From assembly GCA_949128115.1 (NCBI GenBank), contig OX421965.1, forward strand, positions 55,174,012 to 55,238,011: a DNA stretch of 64,000 bases, written 5' to 3'. A program made the position numbers and the translations under genes. Position 1 is the stretch's first letter; each line of letters starts with the position of its first letter. Below the pieces are notes generated by a model, which saw only the letters and a list, made by a program, of their open reading frames with translations, was not told where the DNA came from and searched no databases. This stretch comes from Anaspis maculata (Eukaryota; Arthropoda; Insecta; Coleoptera; Scraptiidae). Shown in pieces: positions 22,001-28,500 of the stretch.

Positions 22001-24925
22001 ACGGCTCTGGATGATGTTATAAACGAACTGGCTGTGTTTAAGAAGCCGACGCAGAGCACTGGCAAAGGCGTGTACGAATTGAAAAGTGAATATTTCGACG
22101 ACTACAACGTATTCTTCTACCATTACACCAGAGAAGAGCTGTCCAAATCGGAAGAAGCGCAAAGGAAACGGCGAAAAGCGGCCGGCGAGTTGGAGTGTGT
22201 CCCGCCTCCAAAATTACTGAAGCTGCGCGAATCATTCACTATGATCGTGAACTTGCTTCAGTGTGACGTCATGTTGCACATCATGAAATTGGTGTTGACA
22301 CGTTGCAACAATTTGCGGGCGAGAAGCTTTTCCGAACTTCAGCTGCACAAAACTCTACATTTGATCGGATACGCGCTTCACGAAGAAGAAAGCAAGAACT
22401 ATCCCTTCTTCAAATTCATCGAAAACGCAAAGAAGTTCAAGATTTTCGATTTGCTGACCGATTTGCTGGATTGTCCGCGAGTCGATGCCCATAAGGGACT
22501 GCTCAAGTGGACGATCAGGAAATACAAAAGCGTTGCCGATCAAAAAGACGAAGCCGCTTGCTCCTCGGCGTCAAGCCCAGCGAGTAGCGAAGCCACAACC
22601 AGCACTGCGCCGCTCAGCACTTCGATCGACAGCGAAAAAGAGCGACGAGCCAAGTTGGCGGCCGAAAGACGCGCCAAGATCATGGCGCAAATGCAAGCGA
22701 TGCAGAACAGTTTCATGAAGGAAAACGCGCAAATGTTTGTGGCAACGGAAGCTCGCGAGGCGCTGATGAAGACGACGCGTACACTGGGGGATTCGTCCAT
22801 GGACATTACGGAGGAGCAACCGATAGCTTTGGGGCCGAATCAAACGACGAGGCTTGGCGCGGAGAAAACTTACGTTTGCATATTATGCCAGGAGGAGGCC
22901 ACCGTCACCGCCAATGGTCCTGTGTTGGTGCTAGCTGCCTTCGTTCAGCAGTCCACCGTGCTCTGCCAGCACAAAAATAACGAAGCGATGGTCTTCGGTT
23001 CGATGCACGACCCACTGTACCTGCATTCGAATTTGGGACCCGCGCCGCATACGAGCACCTGCGGTCACGTCATGCACAGCGACTGCTGGAGAAAGTACTT
23101 CGAAAGCGTCATGATTCGGGAACACAGACGGCCGTATCGCTTGCGACACCCCGCCAGTTTCGACGTGGACAAGCAAGAGTTCCTGTGCCCTCTGTGCGAG
23201 TGTCTCAGCAACACGGTGCTGCCTTTGATACCGTCACTGAACATCCTCCAGCCGAGCCGGCCGGCGCAGAAGAGCATCTCTTACGACGATTGGTTGACAT
23301 GTGTCGACACAATCCTTAAGAAGAAAGTAAAAGTGTGTCACGGAATTCTGAAGTGCAACGTTGGAGAATGCTCGAACGTCCATTGCACGGCTTGCGTGAA
23401 CGGTTCGAGTGGCACTAGCATAGAGACGGAACAACCGGCGACATGTGATGCAAACTGTATGTTGCAGCCGTACCAAGTATTTTACTCGATTGACTTTGAC
23501 TCGCTGTCCGACGTGGAAGACGAAATGACGAAATTGAGATCGCTGTTTCCTAGCGATTCTACTGAGCTTGCGGCACAACTGACCGAAATGGTACTGTTAT
23601 TCGCGCAAGTCACGTATACCAGAGGCTTGAACGTCAGTCCGCATCCAACGGATAAGCGTTTGATACCGATGGCGTGGAAATCGCTTTCGTACACGACTCA
23701 CGCCATCGAAACGCTACTGCGAGACTCCAACAAACCGTTGCTGGGGCACTTGAGCAGCAGACAAAGAGACTGCATCGAAAGCGTAGTACGAATAATCAGC
23801 GTGTTGGGTACGACTACCAGCACCAGCGTAGTCATCAACAACCACGCACTTAATCTACTCTCGATTTTATTCGAACACCCCGACGAAGGTCCGTCGTTGC
23901 TCCAATGGGATTCGCTGGGTTTCTTGATTCCGCTAACGGTTGCTTTACCAGGACTTTCGAATAAAGAACGCACGCCGATTCCGACCGGCGGCGTTACGGA
24001 ATACCACGTCCTGAGGACCATTTTCATTTCGCATATAGTACGAATTTTGATTTTAATCAACATGGAGAGCCTGAGCGATTCGATGGACACGGAAACCAGT
24101 GAAGATGACGCGACGCTGTTGGAAGTCTTGAAACTGACGCACAAGTACAAGGACGGCGTCAGTGGACACGCCGTGTGGGAACACGTCAAGAACGCTTCGT
24201 TGCCGTTCTTGCGGTGTTGCTGTTTGTTCTACCATTACTTGACTGACGTGCCCGCTCCATTGGTGTTGATGGAAGTGGGCGGTGATACGTTCGAAAACAT
24301 GTGCACGTACCTAGATCTGCCGCAGACGCCTGAAGCCTTGTTCGATTCAGAACGGATCTTCCGATTGGTCGACAAGTGGTGCAACCACGAAGAGGTCCTG
24401 TCGTACCTCAACGGAACCGAGCTCCAAGTAGTGCACGAGCCTTTACCAGTGAATCGCTTGATCGACTTGCCGAGCGACTACAGCGAATTGATTAACACCG
24501 TTTCGACGTTCACGTGTCCGAACAACGACGAGGATTCGCGAACGCCGACCATGTGCTTGGTCTGCGGTGAAGTTTTATGCTCGCAAAGCTACTGCTGCCA
24601 AATGGAGCTCAACAACGTTCACGTGGGCGCGTGCAATTACCACGCGCAGAAGTGCGGCGCCGGGTGCGGCGTGTTCTTGAGGGTTCGCGAATGCGAAATT
24701 CTGTTTCTGGCCGCGCCCCACCGGGGCTGCTTCCAGTCACCCCCTTACTTGGATGACTACGGCGAAACTGACATGGGCCTGCGGCGCGGTAACCCCCTGC
24801 GCCTCTGTCCCGACCGATACAAGAAACTGCAGACGCTGTGGCTGAGCCACAGCATCCACGAAGAAATCGCCCGGGCGATCGAGTCCAGCAGCCACGTCAT
24901 CACCACGCAGTGGCATCACCTGTAG
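6463..24925 (+). CDS. Ubr1: UBR1/UBR2-type N-recognin E3 ubiquitin ligase
   Basis: Two coding exons, 6463-7032 and 20174-24925, join in phase 0 to give 1773 aa, close to the usual 1750 or so of UBR1/UBR2. The enzyme recognises destabilising N-termini (Arg/N-degron pathway) and ubiquitylates the substrate with an E2 of the UBE2A/B (Rad6) type, in cytosol and nucleus. Visible domains: UBR box (about 101-169), ClpS-like N-domain (about 228-310), winged-helix region (about 770-850), basic Ala/Arg/Lys helix (about 1005-1040, where the E2-binding helix is expected), RING-type Cys/His region (about 1090-1205, ending in a CPLC motif) and a Cys-rich C-terminal autoinhibitory domain (about 1620-1773). 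It converges on Rab33, 398 bp away. UBR1 and UBR2 are vertebrate paralogues, so the family call is firm but the paralogue symbol is approximate. Confidence 0.95.
7806..7942. mobile_element. Small palindromic MITE
   Basis: The end cattgagcatcaaatgctgc is repeated inverted at the other side (gcatttgatgctcaatg), with further inverted matching (agagctct / gagctc, ctaaaaaagctgcagc). It is 137 bp with no coding capacity. Confidence 0.7.
8509..9035. repeat. 131-bp tandem array, four copies
   Basis: Four near-identical head-to-tail units begin at about 8509, 8640, 8771 and 8902. Each runs from accagc(c/t)ggactc through ggatgcttgattgcc and ggttgcaggcgtaat to tttttatccctacaattt. A single diverged, interrupted relative lies inverted at about 59520-59775 inside Sbf, so the unit is a dispersed family. 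Confidence 0.85.
9131..10001. mobile_element. TA-flanked foldback element (CAGGGTG family)
   Basis: It starts cagggtgtcctgg and ends gggacatcctg, with TA on both sides (Tc1/mariner-like target). The arms are long imperfect inverted repeats: cgtataataacgg and gcgtaacttttgaaccg are in the left arm and their inverted relatives near 9900 in the right. Shared modules (ttgcaaaattttgattagag) link it to 15802-16844. It is 871 bp with no transposase. Confidence 0.8.
11008..11672. repeat. Inverted repeat pair around a SINE-like segment
   Basis: The sequence aacagagctctctgactacca at about 11038-11058 is repeated inverted as tggtagtcagagagctctc at about 11639-11657, and the flanking caccaga/tctggtg motifs also match. 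The arms enclose the tRNA-like segment at 11230-11306. It is probably a composite of older elements. Confidence 0.5.
11230..11306 (-). mobile_element. tRNA-derived SINE head
   Basis: On the minus strand the segment has an A-box-like TAGCTCGGTGGG (11284-11295) and a B-box-like GAGTTCAAATCC (11241-11252) at tRNA-like spacing. An anticodon-arm-like stem TCTGG/CCAGA encloses CTTCAAAC. The acceptor stem does not pair well and there is no long variable arm, so I call a SINE promoter head or tRNA relic, not a working tRNA gene. Confidence 0.5.
12021..13309. mobile_element. CAGCGTGTTCAACA foldback element, copy 1
   Basis: It starts cagcgtgttcaacaatgat, ends in the inverted copy, and is flanked by TA. 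The arms of about 200 bp contain cccgcattagacatgc and gtcacactgactgat and their inverted matches. A second copy is at 26587-27487. This copy is enlarged by a nested insert (12246-13130). Confidence 0.85.
12246..13130. mobile_element. Element nested in copy 1 (GGTGCGTTCGG ends)
   Basis: The end ggtgcgttcggcttgg is matched by inverted ccaagccgaacgcagc. The inner flanks agtggagtgaatcg and actccactccactcgtt are also inverted matches. The copy at 26587-27487 lacks this insert at the same position, which supports insertion here. The target duplication is unclear. Confidence 0.6.
13641..14021 (-). repeat. Left LTR (3' LTR of the minus-strand element)
   Basis: 381 bp, beginning tgttaccaagg and ending ggccggtaaca on the plus strand. 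It reads identical to the right LTR once that copy's insertion is removed. It is strikingly GC-rich compared with the surrounding intron. Confidence 0.9.
13963..15657 (-). CDS. Internally deleted gypsy-type pol-like frame
   Basis: One frame of 564 codons stays open from inside the 5' LTR, through the primer site, across the whole interior into the 3' LTR. There is no convincing ATG at its start. Two retroelement regions are visible: a retropepsin-like segment, in which the expected D-T/S-G is N-T-S-S-G but the downstream ILGLPFL block is kept, and an integrase-type HHCC zinc finger (THSGH ... CVSC). Nothing resembling reverse transcriptase, RNase H or the DDE core lies between or after them. 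The Pro/Arg-rich tail matches nothing I know. An open frame without stops in a defective element suggests youth or selection; which one cannot be told here. Confidence 0.6.
   Translation of the reverse strand: MALFRAKAPAPSGATVLNHPPSGQRPLARPQVSPPPSRVRFRQSPKAPPISLAAPRSPLVTWRPTWGFSGTAVPEESTDALSITEESSENRTSPFSSTNPFLVASDDEWRPTTNPFLESAAAPRNASLPSLDYPTPEPAPPMVLNTISDADISLGTFAAASLSPRIRLQVKGIQVSAQLNTSSGNNIIRADLLRDLSAPRTAQAKLAFGSRVVTRYHDQILAVRVGTNHTFVAFSPMDDLQEDCILGLPFLQQTDAHIDFNRQCVHLYLPHKVTAFFEQARPAAPVSTHRPAKGPRTSPSPAENLTMHERVVRAQSTSPHIIRDIASWRRHQPFHPHTQWLLENYIVEENILWRRTQHGKLLVVPRSMARQVIHACHDTQEPTHSGHQETLSRIQQSYHWRRMRQDVTAYVRACVSCSTSDSRQKEAPNSTPTPSPKHQAETKSVDVRRPHRQTTAKKKLRHQTVLKAPAVSPSRTIACNGTLAAYAILGPPIPHRCPRTSSQDQHQIQPAKHPDHQAKIQVHSSSGIEAPRKARVQRPSSRNTVVLPARPEGGGANARPFASI
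15457..15474 (-). other. Primer-binding site, tRNA-Lys1,2 type
   Basis: The minus strand reads TGGCGCCCAACGTGGGGC immediately after the LTR. This is the 18-nt site complementary to the 3' end of tRNA-Lys1,2, as used by several known retroelements. It fixes the element's orientation as minus. Confidence 0.85.
15475..16900 (-). repeat. Right LTR (5' LTR), split by a TA element
   Basis: The LTR sequence occupies 15475-15801 and 16847-16900 (327 + 54 = 381 bp, equal to the left LTR). The interruption is a 1043-bp element plus a duplicated TA. Confidence 0.9.
15802..16844. mobile_element. TA-flanked foldback element inside the LTR
   Basis: The ends are cagggtggtcc and ggaccaccctg, with target duplication TA (15800-15801 and 16845-16846). 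The whole 1043 bp is a near-complete inverted repeat: agagatacagcccttcaaag, ttatgcgaaaaaa and ctaatgtctgagcccctgaaa each pair with a partner in the other arm. It carries no transposase. The uninterrupted left LTR shows the empty site. Confidence 0.93.
17081..17578. mobile_element. TACTACGTTTCCATGG MITE, copy 1
   Basis: 498 bp with inverted ends (tactacgtttccatggagaa and its reverse complement) continuing through aattgaaatcgatttgaaaa and ggtatcgggattgaa. Copy 2 at 26603-27100 has the same length and nearly the same sequence. TA is the likely target. A diverged end-like fragment lies at about 43560-43640. Confidence 0.88.
18007..18126. repeat. Two-copy 61-bp direct repeat
   Basis: Two adjacent copies of ttctaaaaatgttcggccat, about 61 bp apart, continue through tgtccatatcatt and gtttccaggg with few differences. 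Confidence 0.75.
18515..19898. mobile_element. TA-flanked element with CCCTTGACAGACTG ends
   Basis: The terminal inverted repeats are cccttgacagactg, followed by aatgatcattaag-type sequence in both arms and gtgacacactg further in. TA flanks both ends. The 1384-bp interior has a direct repeat of about 125 bp (tcatcaataaattcgact at about 19168 and 19389) and a hairpin at 18809-18866. No transposase was recognised. Confidence 0.8.
18809..18866. other. Near-perfect hairpin, 58 nt
   Basis: A 25-bp stem with two mismatches (gtggtgtgaacattgcaagc opposite gcttgcattgttcaaaccac) encloses an 8-nt loop. It lies inside the element 18515-19898. The size would suit a small-RNA hairpin. Confidence 0.45.
20174..24925 (+). 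CDS. Ubr1: Ubr coding exon 2 (ClpS, RING, C-terminal domains)
   Basis: The exon follows the acceptor tttgttttcag at 20173 and is one uninterrupted 4752-bp frame ending in TAG at 24923-24925. It resumes the UBR1/2 similarity directly (VVFEAVLWYC). It carries the ClpS-like domain for bulky type-2 N-degrons (CTILYNDEVHTFEQV), the winged-helix part, an acidic Ser/Thr-rich linker near 22560-22640, the basic helix, the RING and the final Cys-rich domain ending TTQWHHL. A single exon this long is unusual for the family, which has dozens of introns in vertebrates. Confidence 0.96.
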   Translation, partial: VVFEAVLWYCYHLLQTGNISDVRIGDISDDYFGIDEYCTILYNDEVHTFEQVIGTLTRVLKCNQRNAIEYVTNIDREGRAVVKCAAFQQCSDLKMDIEKYTSRHGNKPLKVLVNHAHIIAHQIYAMKLLNWLQTFMSHGEGFRSIFAQVALQPQDSEPCIIKGIFLRDSSLWKSARSQWQRVLISGMLLEYENKKSLAKIFTKNYGTIIKDFIKDDHDHAFSISSLSVQLFTVPTLAHHLIAQDDVLYILLNTFMSECSAKCNKAGKLEFERNPSIHTFKRAHFMLYDLRYLLGSIPEVWDDDLRRSFLHGLFVLLGLFTKMQGMDTVTRQVGQHMEYEPEWESAFNLHVRLAYCISLVIRWCSTDNVVLVKAYRAVLKKLEESIEPHETWTVNEIADHSASSIIYEVASRPVSIHLPLSRFLSGLHVQLERHGLHFDGPEFQTPKPNPVQIMEPVLRSQVMIAQVHAGMWRRNGYALLNQLYFYHNVKCRTEMLDRDICLLQMCASLIESNEYLIHVLHKFNLINWANPQYEIESLKSPEEDSMRQTIALVEEFLQLLIVIIGERYTPGVSNCTNDDRIKKEIVQHLCIKPLPHSELCKIITDDIGHETALDDVINELAVFKKPTQSTGKGVYELKSEYFDDYNVFFYHYTREELSKSEEAQRKRRKAAGELECVPPPKLLKLRESFTMIVNLLQCDVMLHIMKLVLTRCNNLRARSFSELQLHKTLHLIGYALHEEESKNYPFFKFIENAKKFKIFDLLTDLLDCPRVDAHKGLLKWTIRKYKSVADQKDEAACSSASSPASSEATTSTAPLSTSIDSEKERRAKLAAERRAKIMAQMQAMQNSFMKENAQMFVATEAREALMKTTRTLGDSSMDITEEQPIALGPNQTTRLGAEKTYVCILCQEEATVTANGPVLVLAAFVQQSTVLCQHKNNEAMVFGSMHDPLYLHSNLGPAPHTSTCGHVMHSDCWRKYFESVMIREHRRPYRLRHPASFDVDKQEFLCPLCECLSNTVLPLIPSLNILQPSRPAQKSISYDDWLTCVDTILKKKVKVCHGILKCNVGECSNVHCTACVNGSSGTSIETEQPATCDANCMLQPYQVFYSIDFDSLSDVEDEMTKLRSLFPSDSTELAAQLTEMVLLFAQVTYTRGLNVSPHPTDKRLIPMAWKSLSYTTHAIETLLRDSNKPLLGHLSSRQRDCIESVVRIISVLGTTTSTSVVINNHALNLLSILFEHPDEGPSLLQWDSLGFLIPLTVALPGLSNKERTPIPTGGVTEYHVLRTIFISHIVRILILINMESLSDSMDTETSEDDATLLEVLKLTHKYKDGVSGHAVWEHVKNASLPFLRCCCLFYHYLTDVPAPLVLMEVGGDTFENMCTYLDLPQTPEALFDSERIFRLVDKWCNHEEVLSYLNGTELQVVHEPLPVNRLIDLPSDYSELINTVSTFTCPNNDEDSRTPTMCLVCGEVLCSQSYCCQMELNNVHVGACNYHAQKCGAGCGVFLRVRECEILFLAAPHRGCFQSPPYLDDYGETDMGLRRGNPLRLCPDRYKKLQTLWLSHSIHEEIARAIESSSHVITTQWHHL

Positions 24926-25323
24926 ATTTTACCCTCATTGTGATTTTTACTAACAAACACACATTTTCGAAATTTTGGTTGTTGATGAAATGAACTTTGC
25001 GCGCCAAACCTGTGAACTAATATTTAATTTTGTCGTATACCTATTGCTGTATGTTTGTCTTTACTTGAAATTTTATTTTAGCGTACTTATACACTCTCAA
25101 TCACACGATGATTTAGTAGGTGAGATTACTACTCTATTTATTCTAGTTGGTTAAATACGCAGCTGTATTATAATATTCAAGTAATAATGATAATAATAAA
25201 AAAATACTCAAATGTCTGTAAAATGAGTTATTTATTAAAAAAAAAACCTCGATGTTTATAATTGATTGAATAAAATGTCCGAAAATATTCACATGGTCTG
25301 TAAATTCGACGAAGGTATGTGAA
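24926..25323. terminator. Convergent 3' ends of Ubr and Rab33
   Basis: AT-rich UTR sequence. A plus-strand AATAAA lies at 25195-25200 and a minus-strand AATAAA (TTTATT at 25231-25236) only about 30 bp beyond it. The two 3' UTRs probably overlap or abut. Confidence 0.5.
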
Positions 25324-25503
25324 TTAGCAACAGTTCCATTCCCGCGAGTTGCCTGGCACAGTTGGTTTCGAATCTGTCAAGTGGATGTTGCTGTTGGAGA
25401 GCGGCAGGAAGGACTTTTGGTTCTTCAGCTTGTGGACCAGCGTTAAGAATATGGCTTCCACATTGTCACACTGAGAATCCAGCCTCGCTGACGTTTCAAA
25501 TAA
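25324..25503 (-). CDS. Rab33: Rab33 coding exon 3 (C-terminus)
   Basis: It begins after the acceptor tttgcag with LFETSARL, completing the G5 ETSA motif, and has 59 codons plus TAA. The hypervariable tail is Ser/Asn-rich and ends NCC, a prenylation motif. Confidence 0.92.
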   Translation of the reverse strand, partial: LFETSARLDSQCDNVEAIFLTLVHKLKNQKSFLPLSNSNIHLTDSKPTVPGNSREWNCC

Positions 25504-28500
25504 CTGCAAAGATTCGGAAAATTACTTTCACCAACCTGTCTTGACGTGTTCATGGTCTTGCATCTTTGGAGTGCTCCGTCAATGGGACCGGTTGTTTACA
25601 TTAATTACATTTACGTGTCGTTTTTTCTAACCCAGGAATTTTAGGTGCTATTTGAATAGAAGCGTGGATAAATTGATGACCGGCTAAAGTATCGGCTTCC
25701 CCGTTTTCCGGAGATTTTTTCCACTATCATCTTTCGTGTCTGTCTATAAAGGTGCTTACGGAAACCCTTATCTGTGTAATCTTGATTAAATATATCTCCC
25801 AATCCAGTAGTCTCAAATACAAAACAGAGTACTGGATTGGTTGACCAGTGATATGGATCACACACAGATTAGGGTTTTCGTAAGCACCTTCAAATGGCTT
25901 AGTGGACGCCGAAATTTTGTTGCGGTGGTATAGTTCGAAAAGATTTGCTCCGCACGCCGCGAACAGGTTCGATTTTTCATTATTCGCTAGAAAAACGTTT
26001 CGTTTTGTGGAGTTTGTTTTTCCTTTTAAAGAAAAATAACGTAGTATTTACGCATGAGTGATATTTAGAGAAAAAAAGTATCAACTAGACAAAAACTAAT
26101 GGCGTTTTCGACTGGCTAGAACCGAGCCGGTTCCATTCCGAGTGAGCATGCGCAGTTTATCAGAGCAACTTTTTGGCGTGTTCGACTGGAAGTGGCATTG
26201 CTCCTGTGACCTGTGCTACTTTTGCTGTGTTCGACTGGGAATATTCCTACGTCATTTGCACGGAACCAGCTCCGAATTTTAGAACTGTCTTGGTAGTCAG
26301 TTCTACTAGTCTTCTATGGTTCTACTGTCAACTTGATGTATCAGTGTCGATTTTGGTGCTAAATATGAGTCGTGGTAATACCAAAAGGGATGAATTTGTG
26401 GCGGTGCATTCCTTTTTATAATTTTCTCATGAATTCCTATTCGAATCAAGCAGTGATGGAAGGACTAACAGGAGTGTCAAGTGTCACTATCAAAAATGAC
26501 AGAGGTCATAACGCACGGAACACTACTTGCAATTTGTCATTCGAAAGCCCTTATTGAAAAACTATCATAATAGTAGGTATAATATACAGCGTGTTCAACA
26601 TTTACTACGTTTCCATGGAGAATTGAAATCGATTTGAAAACGGTATCGGGATTGAAAACCGCATGTAAACACTTGCAGAACTGTATCCAAATCGATTTGA
26701 GTTTCAAGGTCGATTCGGCAAGTTCTGGGATCGTATCGGGATTGGATCGAAATAATACTCATGGAAACCCAATCGGATTGGATCGAAACATCAACAAACA
26801 GAAACTGATACATAGCAATGAGTAAAACCGCTGTTCTGGTCGCATCGAGGGTCGCATTCATACTTGCACCTGTTGTCTGCACTTCTGCCTTCTGCACACT
26901 TCTTGCAGAGTACTTGCACTTTCTTTGCATGATACGTTAGGTTGGGATAGTTTTAGGTTAGGGTTAGACTCACATGACAGATATGTAAACAGAATTCAAA
27001 TCGATTTGAATACCGAGTTCGAACCACTCATGTGAACACTTCCGTATTCAATCCCGATACCGTTTTCAAATCGATTTCAATTCTCCATGGAAACGTAGTA
27101 TATGATGGTCCTTGCCGCCTTTTCGAAATTTGACCCGCATTAGGCATGCCCCGCTTCAATGAAATCAATTTGGAATACCCAAGGATGTGGAATACCTACC
27201 GTAGTAACGAGATTGATAGACGTCACGTCACACTGACTGATAAAAAATCTGAGGTTAACAGTGACGGCTGAGGCTGATCCATTCCCGTTCCGTTAGGTTG
27301 CTTGTTCACGATTTACCAGCAGTCAGAGCCGTCACTGTTAACCTAAAATTTGATATCAGTCAGTGTGACGTGACGTCCATCAACTTCGTTACTACGGTAT
27401 TGCAAAATGATTTCATTGAAGCGGCGCATGTCTAATGCGGGCCAAATTTCGAAAAGGCGGCAAGGACAATCATTGTTGAACACGCTGTACTAAATATTTC
27501 ATCTGCTTTTTCTTGATAATCGTCCAGAAATTGGAAATTATGGCTGCTAAATAGAGAAATGTTTGACAGGATGACAGGTGACACTTCAGAACTGACGTTG
27601 CTAGTAGCGCAAAGTAGATAATAGTATATTATTCAACAAGCGGGTGGGTAATGACTGCTTCTTACTCATGAGGATGCAGTTTGCAATGAGCCTTGGCGAG
27701 TGTCGTAAAGCATCCGAGTGAGTAATAGCCATTACCCGCGAGTAGAATACCATGCTTTATCCATCAGTCTTATTGAAAAATGCAGGCAAAATGCATACAT
27801 ATTGTGCAAAATGCAGCATGGTATTCTACTCGCGGGTAATGGCTATTACTCATTTGGATGCTTTACGACGCTCGCCAAGGCTCGTGTCGGCAAACTGCAT
27901 CCTCATGAGCAAGAAGCAATCATCACCCACTTGTTGAATAAAATACTATTTATTTTTCTCCTTTATAGGTGAAAAATAAATAGTATATTAAAAATTTAGT
28001 AATATAAATTAACTCCCTTGTTTTTTATTTGGATTTGGATGTAAAGTTGCGGCCTCATAAAAGTTTACACCAACAGCGATCGAGTGGCCATGCTAATTCA
28101 ATTTTGACGTAATTTTGAATGAGCATGGGCATACGATTGTCATCGGTGTAAACTTTTATGAGGCCGCAACTGTATGTTTTTAACCAATTCAACCAATACT
28201 ATTTATTACTCCATCTGTCACCAGTCAAAACTTTGCCATTTAATTATTCAAATAGTACAGGAAAAATAGTAAAAAAATCGGCCAAACCTCGGAAAAAATA
28301 TGGACGTCCTGAAAATTTGATATTCTGTTCAGAATTGAGTGCTCTACAACATATCCAAAATCGCCAAAAATCGCACCCGGGGGTTTTGAGTTATTGGAGG
28401 GGAGGTAAAAAATTGCAACTTAGAATGGAGGGGGTGAAACCCGTCAATCCATTGGAAGCAAATACGTTATAATTCGACACATCATATCCCGTTGATACCA

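Noticed and set aside
20156..24919. Open frames on the strand opposite Ubr
   Set aside because: They are shadows of GC-biased coding sequence with no family similarity.
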